Origin: Bacillota bacterium
GTDB taxonomy: Bacteria > Bacillota > Clostridia > Lachnospirales > Cellulosilyticaceae
Direction: 5' to 3'
Assembly: GCA_023457875.1 (NCBI GenBank)
Contig: JAEXBC010000265.1
Location: 1 to 5,500, forward strand
DNA: 5,500 bases
Shown: positions 1 to 5,500 of the stretch, piece by piece
Layout: every line of letters starts with the position of its first letter
Position numbering within the stretch: position 1 is the first letter of the stretch
Program-made: the position numbers and the translations under genes
Notes under the pieces: model-generated
The model's input: the letters and a program-made list of their open reading frames with translations, nothing else
Told to the model about the DNA's origin: nothing
The model's database searches: none

Positions 1-1
1 T

Positions 2-14
2 GAGAACCGTCCCC
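2..14 (+). repeat. Dispersed repeat copy 1 (GAGAACCGTCCCC), upstream of the operon
   Basis: This is an exact copy of the 13-base word GAGAACCGTCCCC, which recurs on both strands of this window. It starts at the window edge, so it may be the right arm of a hairpin like the one at 3396-3442 whose left arm lies outside. It sits upstream of the TATAAT box of the operon, so it could be part of a terminator of a preceding gene. That role is inference. Confidence 0.8.
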
Positions 15-39
15 TAAAGGGCATAGAGATTTTAGTCGA

Positions 40-45
40 TATAAT
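40..45 (+). promoter_or_regulatory. Candidate -10 box (TATAAT) for the two-gene operon
   Basis: A perfect TATAAT lies 33 bases before the ATG at 78, followed by a strong RBS (TAGGAGG, 64-70). At the normal 16-18 base distance upstream there is no good match to TTGACA, and no TG extension precedes the box. In such AT-rich DNA a perfect -10 can occur by chance. If it is used, transcription would begin near base 52 and give a leader of about 25 bases. Confidence 0.4.
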
Positions 46-77
46 GTTAAGGTTGATTATATTTAGGAGGAATTGAA

Positions 78-1820
78 ATGAAAAAGGTAAGATTATTATT
101 TGCTGGAATATTTTTGTCACTTAGTATGAGCACTACTACCTTTGCCGATATACAACCATATCTTAATCAGTCGGAATATAACGATATGCTTAATGATAAT
201 TATTCTGAAGATAGAGGAATTGTTGTTGAAAATTATCCTGAGTTAGGGTATTTAGTGTATAGGAATAGTAAGGGTAATACGATTACTCGTAATTATTATA
301 TGGATGAATTAGTTGTTGAAAAACAACCGTATTACGAGATGGAGGACAAGCTAGGTTATATTGATGAATTGTTCCCTAATTTTAGCTATGACCCAAGAGA
401 TACTACTATAAATAGTATTCAAGCGGGCGATAGCATTTACATTAGGGTTAATAAAGAGGGTAACGTTACATATATTAGTGCCTATAATGATTATGTTGTG
501 CGCTATGGAAAGGTTGTTTCATTCAACTATAATACAGGTGAAATGGCTAATTTACAATTACAAGACGAAAATGGCAACCTCTATTCATACAGCATTGGCG
601 TAGGAATTCCTGTCACTAAGGGAGGAAAGGTTTATGCAATAAGCACCATTCAAACAGGTTCATGGGTTAAAGTGCTAGTATGCCAAAAAATACTAGGAGA
701 AGGTATTATCGAGGAAACGGCTCAAGAGATTGTAGTGGATAATGACTATAGGGTTATTTCTAATATTTATAGAGGACAGCTTACTTCAGTTGATACGATT
801 AAAAAAATATTAAATGTAAAGAATGCTCAAGCCTTAGGCAAAAGCAATTGGGGAGCATACAATACATTATTGAGATTGAGTTTAGATACTAAGAATTTAT
901 CCTCATATTTAATCGGAAATCGTGTTTCTTTGGATTATGTAAGTAGAAATTTAAAGAATGCAGATGGTTATGTATATGTGGCTACTGAAAATTACAGAGG
1001 AAAAGAGAATGCGATCAAACTTAATTTCCAAAGTAAACTCCAAACAACACTAGAACCGTCCCTAGTAACCTATGCATCTGCTAATACGGTTAAGTTGTTA
1101 TCGGGAGAAACGATTTACTTATCAGAGGATGCTATTATTGTCAGAGATAAGCGAATGGTAGATGGGAATAGCATTATGGTAGGTGATACGTTACAAGCTG
1201 TTGTGACAGGTGAGAATAAATTAGCGGTAGGTAATATTATAAGTGAGCGAACAACTGGTTCACTTCAAGTGTTTAGAGGACGTATCAAACGCATAAATGC
1301 TAGAGAATCTTTTCAAGTGGAGACCTTCTCGTTGCTAGAAAGTAATACATGGTATTATCATCCTACACCGCAAACATTTTCTATTGATGCTGACACTAAG
1401 TTCTATGCTGAAGGCGGGCTTGTTGAAGAGGGTATTGAGAAATTCTTGGCATATGGAGATGAATCAGAAGTAAGCAATGTTTATACCATTGTAGCTATTG
1501 GTGAAAAGGCCTATATGATTGTGGATATGCCATATGTGACTGAATCTGTTAAGGGACAGGTCTATGAGGTTGACGGTGAAGGCATAAGAATTAAGGATGC
1601 TTATTACTATCACAAAAATCAAAAGAAATGGGTTCAATATAGTAATAAAAATCTAGGAGCAACAATTTCTGTTGGTGCTAATTCAGTAATTATAAAGAAC
1701 GGTAAAGTAGTTCCTGCACGTAGCCTAGAAGAAGACGACAAAATCAGTGCAATGGTAACTGAAAATCTAAAGGATTCAAACGGTACGGCATCAAGTTATA
1801 TTATTATAGTTGAAAATTAG
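78..1820 (+). CDS. Secreted beta-repeat protein of unknown function, operon gene 1
   Basis: This encodes a 580-aa protein that I cannot assign to a named family. The ATG at 78 is supported by TAGGAGG at 64-70, seven bases upstream, and by an immediate Sec signal peptide: KK near the start, a hydrophobic core at about residues 6-17, and probable cleavage after TTTFA (A23/D24). No further membrane segment, LPXTG or SLH domain is visible, so the mature protein should be exported and either released or held by a partner. After an N-terminal region (24-140) the rest looks like four or five degenerate beta-rich repeats of roughly 75-95 residues. Unit starts are of G-x-V/I/L type near G144, G233, G401 and G493. 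Second-half strands are GDSIYIRV (117), GSWVKVLV (194), NRVSLDYV (281), GDTLQAVV (369) and DDKISAMV (553). It ends 9 bases before the SLH gene, whose RBS overlaps its TAG stop, so the two are surely cotranscribed. A structural or scaffold role at the cell surface is inference. Confidence 0.85.
   Translation: MKKVRLLFAGIFLSLSMSTTTFADIQPYLNQSEYNDMLNDNYSEDRGIVVENYPELGYLVYRNSKGNTITRNYYMDELVVEKQPYYEMEDKLGYIDELFPNFSYDPRDTTINSIQAGDSIYIRVNKEGNVTYISAYNDYVVRYGKVVSFNYNTGEMANLQLQDENGNLYSYSIGVGIPVTKGGKVYAISTIQTGSWVKVLVCQKILGEGIIEETAQEIVVDNDYRVISNIYRGQLTSVDTIKKILNVKNAQALGKSNWGAYNTLLRLSLDTKNLSSYLIGNRVSLDYVSRNLKNADGYVYVATENYRGKENAIKLNFQSKLQTTLEPSLVTYASANTVKLLSGETIYLSEDAIIVRDKRMVDGNSIMVGDTLQAVVTGENKLAVGNIISERTTGSLQVFRGRIKRINARESFQVETFSLLESNTWYYHPTPQTFSIDADTKFYAEGGLVEEGIEKFLAYGDESEVSNVYTIVAIGEKAYMIVDMPYVTESVKGQVYEVDGEGIRIKDAYYYHKNQKKWVQYSNKNLGATISVGANSVIIKNGKVVPARSLEEDDKISAMVTENLKDSNGTASSYIIIVEN
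1052..1062 (+). repeat. Decayed dispersed-repeat copy inside operon gene 1
   Basis: AGAACCGTCCC is an exact 11-base match to the core of the dispersed repeat. It is flanked by a 5-base inverted pair, ACTAG (1049-1053) and CTAGT (1062-1066). In the + strand gene it is read as L-E-P-S-L (residues 325-329), at the junction between two beta repeat units. An 11-base match is unlikely by chance in 5.5 kb, but a fortuitous coding match cannot be excluded. Confidence 0.5.
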
Positions 1821-1829
1821 GAGGTAAGT

Positions 1830-3359
1830 ATGAAAAAATTATTAACTATCATCATGTGTCTTGCGTTATTCATAACCTCCACCTATGCATCAGAAGGAGA
1901 AATGGGAAGCTTTGGAGGAATTAGCTCAGGGATTAAGTTAGAGACATTAACGGCTTTAGCACAGGCAAGCAAAAAGTCAACAACTTCAAAAATCACCTTG
2001 CCTTATAAAGAGAATATTTACTTAGAGGGTAAGGCGCAAACTGTTGAAGGCACAATACAAATTAGTAAGGGTAAGGGCGTTGATAAAGAAAAGGGAGAAG
2101 GAACATATACAGATACCTATAAGATCAACGCAAAAAATCCTAAAGGAACAATTACTTTAATTAGAAATATTTCCCTAGAAACACAGTATATATACGAAGC
2201 AGATAGGAAGCAAACTACCAAGGTTACTCAGCCCAAAAAGTGGCAAGAGACAGTGATTATTGATGGAAAGACCTATAAGCTAGATAGTAGCAAATCTCAT
2301 TATTCAAAAAGTATACTTGAAGATGAAACACCAGGGGTGCTTTATTATAGAGGTGATGTGCAATATGATGCTGTATACAGTGGAGACAAGGGAAATAAAG
2401 GAGAGGAAAGTTGGATCACTGTATCTGTGAATGGACCTATCTATGGCTATGAACAAGCTTTTGCAAAAACAGAGACTCAAAAGAGAAGTATTACGGTAGA
2501 TATGGCTAGTGGTAAAGGCTATGCCATGGAAGAAACCCCAACTTTTACGGTGTACAGAGATATTGAATATGGTGCGAATGAGCCAACAGCCATGAGTATG
2601 GCTGGTAACTATAAAGAAATTATTCGAGGCGAAGGCGTTCTGAGCTATAATATCTTGCAGGGTAATGCAAGTTTATATGACGACGAGCTTTCTGGAATGA
2701 TTAGTGTTGAAAGCAGTCCTTCTGTCGAACAACTATCTATTCCAACAGCCCTTAATTTGAAAGGTCACCCTGCAGAAACACAAATCAAAAAGATGTATAG
2801 CATGAAGATTTTTGATGAAGATCCTAAAAGCTTTTCACCAAATCAAGTGGTAACAAAAAAGGAATATATTAAAATGTTAGTTACTGCACTTCAAATTCCA
2901 CTTCCAGAGGATAATTCAAACAGTACTAAAAAGAAGAAAACAAAAGAACAAGTTGAAGTATCTCCATTCAGTGATATTAGCCAAGGAAATAGCTATTATC
3001 CATATGCTGTTGCTGCATATAAAGCGGGATTAATAGATGGTGGAAAATTTAATGGTAATACAAGCATGACTAGGGAAGCTATGTATGTGATTAACGTAAG
3101 AGCACTTGGCCTAGAAAGGTTAGGCCTGGGAACTTTGGATAGGTATACTGCATTTGTTGATGACCAACAGATTTCTTCATGGGCTAAGTCATCAATTTAC
3201 GCAGCTAGTAGGTTGGGTATTATTACACCTAATAATGGTTACGTATTTCCTAAAAAGACTGTTACAAAGGCGGAATGTGCAACATTTTTAGATCAGTTAA
3301 TTGACTACTTAAGGTATGAGTTGCAAAAAGATTATAATGATAAAATGTTGTTAGGATAA
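1830..3359 (+). CDS. SLH-domain cell-surface protein, operon gene 2
   Basis: This 509-aa secreted protein is predicted to bind the cell wall through three C-terminal SLH domains. Its RBS (AGGAGGT, 1819-1825) overlaps the stop of the preceding gene and fixes the ATG at 1830. The signal peptide spans residues 1-20, with probable cleavage after STYA. Residues about 50-300 form a beta-rich domain with no motif I can name for certain. From memory it resembles the N-terminal region of other clostridial SLH proteins (compare the NEPTAMSMAGNY stretch at 250-261), but I could not check this. SLH1 is about 307-356 with TKKE at 342-345, SLH2 about 379-428 with TREA at 414-417, and SLH3 about 440-493 with TKAE at 479-482. 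These are variants of the TRAE motif that binds pyruvylated secondary wall polymer. A lysine-rich linker (STKKKKTKEQ, 365-374) separates SLH1 from SLH2. SLH1 is the most divergent. No catalytic domain is visible, so a structural or anchoring role is likely, possibly with gene 1 as partner. Confidence 0.9.
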   Translation: MKKLLTIIMCLALFITSTYASEGEMGSFGGISSGIKLETLTALAQASKKSTTSKITLPYKENIYLEGKAQTVEGTIQISKGKGVDKEKGEGTYTDTYKINAKNPKGTITLIRNISLETQYIYEADRKQTTKVTQPKKWQETVIIDGKTYKLDSSKSHYSKSILEDETPGVLYYRGDVQYDAVYSGDKGNKGEESWITVSVNGPIYGYEQAFAKTETQKRSITVDMASGKGYAMEETPTFTVYRDIEYGANEPTAMSMAGNYKEIIRGEGVLSYNILQGNASLYDDELSGMISVESSPSVEQLSIPTALNLKGHPAETQIKKMYSMKIFDEDPKSFSPNQVVTKKEYIKMLVTALQIPLPEDNSNSTKKKKTKEQVEVSPFSDISQGNSYYPYAVAAYKAGLIDGGKFNGNTSMTREAMYVINVRALGLERLGLGTLDRYTAFVDDQQISSWAKSSIYAASRLGIITPNNGYVFPKKTVTKAECATFLDQLIDYLRYELQKDYNDKMLLG

Positions 3360-3395
3360 AGTGTATAAATAAGCGTTCACGAAGTGACAGACTTA

Positions 3396-3448
3396 CAAGA
3401 GGGGGACGGTTCTCTAAAAATTAGAGAACCGTCCCCCTCTTGGTTTTT
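3396..3448 (+). terminator. Long hairpin terminator between convergent genes
   Basis: Arms 3396-3417 and 3421-3442 are perfect 22-base reverse complements around a 3-base AAA loop, and a G plus five T residues (3444-3448) follow. This has the form of an intrinsic terminator for the + strand operon, beginning 36 bases after its stop. On the - strand the same hairpin begins 11 bases after the deacetylase stop but has no T-tract after it. It could still block or stabilise that transcript's 3' end. The stem consists of two inverted copies of the dispersed repeat. Confidence 0.8.
3401..3437. repeat. Inverted pair of dispersed repeats forming the hairpin
   Basis: One copy in reverse orientation (GGGGGACGGTTCTC, 3401-3414) faces one in forward orientation (GAGAACCGTCCCCC, 3424-3437). 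Identity between the arms extends beyond the core through TAA/TTA on the loop side and CAAGA/TCTTG on the outer side. This is the only place in the window where two copies abut directly, giving a REP-doublet-like arrangement. Confidence 0.85.
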
Positions 3449-3453
3449 ATAAA

Positions 3454-5436
3454 TTACTGCGTTATATCTTCTAACGTTGTAATAAGCAAATCTGGTGACA
3501 TGGTATTGGGTACATTAATTCGTTTTAGACCGGAACTGTTGAGAACCGTCCCCCTTTTGGCGAGGGTTGTGATTTGAAAATCTATATCTAGGGTGGTGAG
3601 AAGTTTGCGTGTACTTGAAGTGTTACGGAATTGAGGGTAAGCTACGACGGTTACATCTCGAGAACCAAGATGGTGTTCTATTAAGCCTTTTGAGCGAGTA
3701 ACTTGATAACGTATGTCTTTAAGTGAAAGAGATGACAAAGGCGTATGATCGTACCCGTGCGATTGGATATCAATTAGTCCGCTGTCTTCCATTTCTTGCG
3801 CTGCCCGCCATCCAAAATGACGTTCAGTATTATCCTCCTGCATATAATAAGGAGAGACAAAAAGTGTGGCTTGTACATTATATTTTTTGTAAATAGGATA
3901 TGCATTGGTATAGTTGTTTAGGTAGCCATCGTCCATTGTTATGAGAATGGGTTTCTCTGGTAGTGAACGATTTCCATCTAAATAATCACTTAAGTCTTTA
4001 AAATTGATAGGGGTGTACCCATTATCTAAGAGCGATTTAATTTGTGCTTCAAACAATGAAGTCTCAACGCAGCTATTTTCATTTTCTTTAGATACAGTAT
4101 CTGTAATGGAGTGATACATAAGAATGGGAATATAACTACTTTCGTATATGGGAACTGTCCCCACACTATAAGGTACTTCTAACCTTGGGGTTCTGATGTT
4201 GGAAATGGGATTGTTTACTAATAAGTCAATGCTTTGAACTTCAACGAGGTCATTGTTATTGTCATAAGCTAGGGCCTTTAATCTGTTGACTCCGTTTGGA
4301 TATTGGGTAGTGTCAAACTTAAGTAAATAGGGATAATACAATTGAATATCCATAGGGGTTTCGTTCCAACGATAACGAATATATTGCGCAGATGAAGAAG
4401 TCTTAACTTTACCTGGTAAGTTAGGTAAGATAGCTGAATCAGATGAAAGCAGTAGTTCAACCTCACCACTAAATGATGTATAGCTATTTACAGGCGCATA
4501 GGGTGAATCTGAATTAAGTTGTACGTTTTTGGTTGTAAGCCAAGAGTTGCTAAACAATCGATTATAAATGGTATCGTATGTTTTATAATTAGGAGTACGC
4601 TCGTTTATTGAAAATGTGTTTTCTACCTCGAAAGGTGATTCAATGTAAGGTGAAAAAATGGTATTGATACCTGGAAAATCAATGGCTAAGGTATAATATG
4701 CTGCATTGATGTGTTTCGTAGCAAGCATAATATCATTATTTAAAGTTAACCCAATATTTTCTTGAACATAAAGTTCTTTTTTGCTGTTAAAATAGTTATA
4801 AATGGGGGCAAGCTTATCAAAATCTTTCATCGAACTTATGACGATACCGATGTTTGCAATGCTGTCCTTGTCATATGCTTTAAGTTTAGAAGTGTCTTGT
4901 GGATACCAGATGAAGTCAATGTTAGATAGATTTTGTCCTTTTGCCCAGGAGCTTAAGGAACTACAAATCGAGATATATTTTTCTTCTACTATATGTTGAC
5001 CAGGGATTAAAGACACTTTAAGTTGAAGTGCATAGTTGCTTAACAAAGACAAATCTGTCATGATATCGGATGTATTCGAATCACTATCTTCAATCGTTAT
5101 AAATAAATTGATTACATCAGCATTTGGGGACGGTTCTCCTAAGGGTTCAGTTAAGGGTGCTAGAGATACTAAAGATTCCAGTGATTCGTTTGGAGAACCG
5201 TCCCCCTCGAGAGACTGTTGGATTTGGGAGGTTAGATTTTGGGTGTAGGTGAGGCCGGATTCTATTTTGAATATGGGTGTTATATCGTGGCGAAGTTGTA
5301 GGATTTGTAATGTATCCTTTTTGTCAGGGGGAGGTAGCGTTCGAAAATAAGAGATGCTACCAACTAATATAATAGCTAAAATGATGAAAAAGAAAATCAA
5401 TTTATATCTATTAAATGTGTGTTTTTTTATTTTCAT
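3454..5436 (-). CDS. Membrane-anchored polysaccharide deacetylase (NodB/CE4) with glycosidase-like and Ig-like domains
   Basis: This 660-aa protein probably removes N-acetyl groups from a wall or envelope glycan outside the membrane. I chose the ATG at 5436 because GGAGGT (5446-5441) stands four bases before it; the ORF can be extended to a TTG at 5448, but that codon overlaps this RBS. In 660-aa numbering, residues 11-31 are one uncleaved membrane anchor. Residues 78-104 are encoded by the repeat-bounded segment. Residues about 105-300 look like a divergent TIM-barrel glycosidase, loosely GH26-like (NIDFIWYPQD 172-181, LYVQENIG 222-229, DFPGINTIF 253-261). Residues about 322-409 look Ig-like (FDTTQYPNGVNRLKALAYD 374-392). 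The NodB domain is about 436-650, with MYHSI (440-444), TMDDGY (500-505; D502 base, D503 metal), SHGYDH (559-564; H560 and H564 metal), AYPQF (599-603) and LKRINV (637-642). Catalytic and metal residues are present; the AYPQF motif is atypical (AYPYG is commoner). Substrate is not determinable. It converges on the SLH operon and ends 11 bases from the shared hairpin. Confidence 0.9.
   Translation of the reverse strand: MKIKKHTFNRYKLIFFFIILAIILVGSISYFRTLPPPDKKDTLQILQLRHDITPIFKIESGLTYTQNLTSQIQQSLEGDGSPNESLESLVSLAPLTEPLGEPSPNADVINLFITIEDSDSNTSDIMTDLSLLSNYALQLKVSLIPGQHIVEEKYISICSSLSSWAKGQNLSNIDFIWYPQDTSKLKAYDKDSIANIGIVISSMKDFDKLAPIYNYFNSKKELYVQENIGLTLNNDIMLATKHINAAYYTLAIDFPGINTIFSPYIESPFEVENTFSINERTPNYKTYDTIYNRLFSNSWLTTKNVQLNSDSPYAPVNSYTSFSGEVELLLSSDSAILPNLPGKVKTSSSAQYIRYRWNETPMDIQLYYPYLLKFDTTQYPNGVNRLKALAYDNNNDLVEVQSIDLLVNNPISNIRTPRLEVPYSVGTVPIYESSYIPILMYHSITDTVSKENENSCVETSLFEAQIKSLLDNGYTPINFKDLSDYLDGNRSLPEKPILITMDDGYLNNYTNAYPIYKKYNVQATLFVSPYYMQEDNTERHFGWRAAQEMEDSGLIDIQSHGYDHTPLSSLSLKDIRYQVTRSKGLIEHHLGSRDVTVVAYPQFRNTSSTRKLLTTLDIDFQITTLAKRGTVLNSSGLKRINVPNTMSPDLLITTLEDITQ
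3541..3554 (+). repeat. Dispersed repeat copy inside the NodB catalytic domain
   Basis: An exact copy, GAGAACCGTCCCCC, extends into TTTTGG and so resembles the right hairpin arm (CCCCCTCTTGG). On the - strand it is read as R-G-T-V-L (residues 628-632 of the deacetylase), between the DFQITT stretch and the conserved LKRINV motif. The ORF is not disturbed. Unlike the hairpin arms it lacks the adjacent TTA/TAA bases. Confidence 0.8.
4150..4162 (+). repeat. Variant dispersed repeat copy before the NodB domain
   Basis: GGGAACTGTCCCC differs from the consensus GAGAACCGTCCCC at two of 13 positions. On the - strand it is read as V-G-T-V-P (residues 425-429), in the linker between the Ig-like and NodB domains. 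The reading frame is the same as that of the 3541-3554 copy (G-T-V). It may be a decayed or sister-family copy, or a chance match. Confidence 0.45.
5126..5205. repeat. 80-bp segment bounded by 14-bp inverted repeats, inside the deacetylase gene
   Basis: GGGGACGGTTCTCC (5126-5139) and GGAGAACCGTCCCC (5192-5205) are perfect 14-base reverse complements separated by 52 bases. The segment encodes deacetylase residues 78-104, a Ser/Leu/Glu/Pro-rich stretch beginning GDGSP and ending GEPSP, between the membrane anchor and the glycosidase-like domain. The structure is that of a very small MITE-like insertion or of two separate repeat insertions. No transposase is encoded. A matching C at 5206 would make the unit 81 bases (27 codons), compatible with in-frame insertion. 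I see no clear target duplication. Confidence 0.7.
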
Positions 5437-5440
5437 TAGG

Positions 5441-5446
5441 ACCTCC
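5441..5446 (-). promoter_or_regulatory. RBS that fixes the deacetylase start at 5436
   Basis: Read on the - strand this is GGAGGT, followed by CCTA and then ATG at 5436-5434. The alternative in-frame start, TTG at 5448-5446, overlaps this site by its last base and has no comparable Shine-Dalgarno sequence of its own. The ATG start is therefore preferred and the protein loses four residues (MEVL) relative to the longest ORF. Confidence 0.85.
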
Positions 5447-5457
5447 AATGCATTAGT

Positions 5458-5466
5458 ATTCTAACA
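5458..5466 (-). promoter_or_regulatory. Candidate extended -10 box for the deacetylase gene
   Basis: On the - strand the sequence TGTTAGAAT is a TGn-plus-TAGAAT extended -10 candidate. It would place the transcript start about 15 bases before the ATG, which is a very short leader. No clear TTGACA-like element is seen upstream. A second TATAAA-like box lies at 5473-5478. The region is strongly AT-rich, so this is a weak call and the true promoter may lie beyond the window. Confidence 0.25.
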
Positions 5467-5500
5467 TTAATATTTATAGAAAAATTTATGAGAGTATTCG

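Noticed and set aside
1..77. A riboswitch or other structured leader upstream of the operon
   Set aside because: Only about 25 bases lie between the likely transcript start and the ATG, too few for a known riboswitch, and no conserved motif is seen.
1830..1890. Lipoprotein signal in the SLH protein (Cys at residue 10)
   Set aside because: The Cys is inside the hydrophobic core and not in a lipobox context. A normal signal peptidase I site (STYA/S) follows.
3377..3387. Small hairpin TCAC-GAA-GTGA before the large hairpin
   Set aside because: Only four base pairs, too weak to call as a separate terminator or regulatory element.
4278..4469. 63-codon ORF on the - strand
   Set aside because: It lies wholly inside the deacetylase gene in another frame, has no RBS and shows no recognisable features, so it is a shadow ORF.
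4802..4999. 65-codon ORF on the + strand
   Set aside because: It is antisense to the deacetylase coding region, has no Shine-Dalgarno sequence and resembles no known protein.
3396..5206. A CRISPR-like array, because a short word recurs
   Set aside because: Copies are irregularly spaced, occur in both orientations and lie within genes. There are no regular spacers and no cas genes.
5036..5248. 70-codon ORF on the + strand covering the inverted-repeat segment
   Set aside because: It is antisense to the deacetylase. It stays open partly because the repeat words hold no stops. There is no good RBS and its composition follows the opposite gene.

Overview
The window comes from a low-GC Gram-positive bacterium, most likely a Clostridia-lineage Firmicute. 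The evidence is the AT-rich codon use, the strong AGGAGG-type ribosome binding sites, the Sec signal peptides of Firmicute type, and a secreted protein ending in three S-layer homology (SLH) domains. A Lachnospirales-type gut or cellulolytic clostridium would fit, but the sequence does not settle the genus.

Layout: bases 1-77 are a leader with one copy of a short dispersed repeat (GAGAACCGTCCCC), a TATAAT box and a strong RBS. Bases 78-3359 hold a tight two-gene operon on the + strand. The first gene encodes a secreted 580-aa protein made of degenerate beta-rich repeats. The second encodes a 509-aa protein with a signal peptide, a beta-rich domain and three C-terminal SLH domains. Bases 3360-3453 are the convergent intergenic gap, dominated by a 22-bp perfect hairpin made of two inverted copies of the repeat and followed by a T-tract. 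Bases 3454-5436 on the - strand encode a membrane-anchored polysaccharide deacetylase (NodB/CE4) with a divergent glycosidase-like domain and an Ig-like domain in front of it. Its start should be the ATG at 5436 rather than the upstream TTG at 5448. Bases 5437-5500 are its RBS and probable promoter region.

All three proteins are predicted to act outside the cytoplasmic membrane. The SLH protein would attach to secondary wall polymer, its operon partner may be secreted alongside it, and the deacetylase would act on peptidoglycan or another N-acetylated envelope glycan. A shared cell-envelope theme is clear, but a direct functional link between the operon and the deacetylase is inference.

The most unusual signal is the dispersed repeat. 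Copies or decayed copies occur at eight places: two in the central hairpin, one at the left edge, one in the first + strand gene, and four in the deacetylase gene. Two of the deacetylase copies form a 14-bp inverted pair bounding an 80-bp segment. The core has no stop codon in any of its six frames, and the copies inside genes are read in different frames and strands without breaking the ORFs. It resembles a REP-like or miniature mobile sequence that tolerates coding insertion. No transposase lies in the window.
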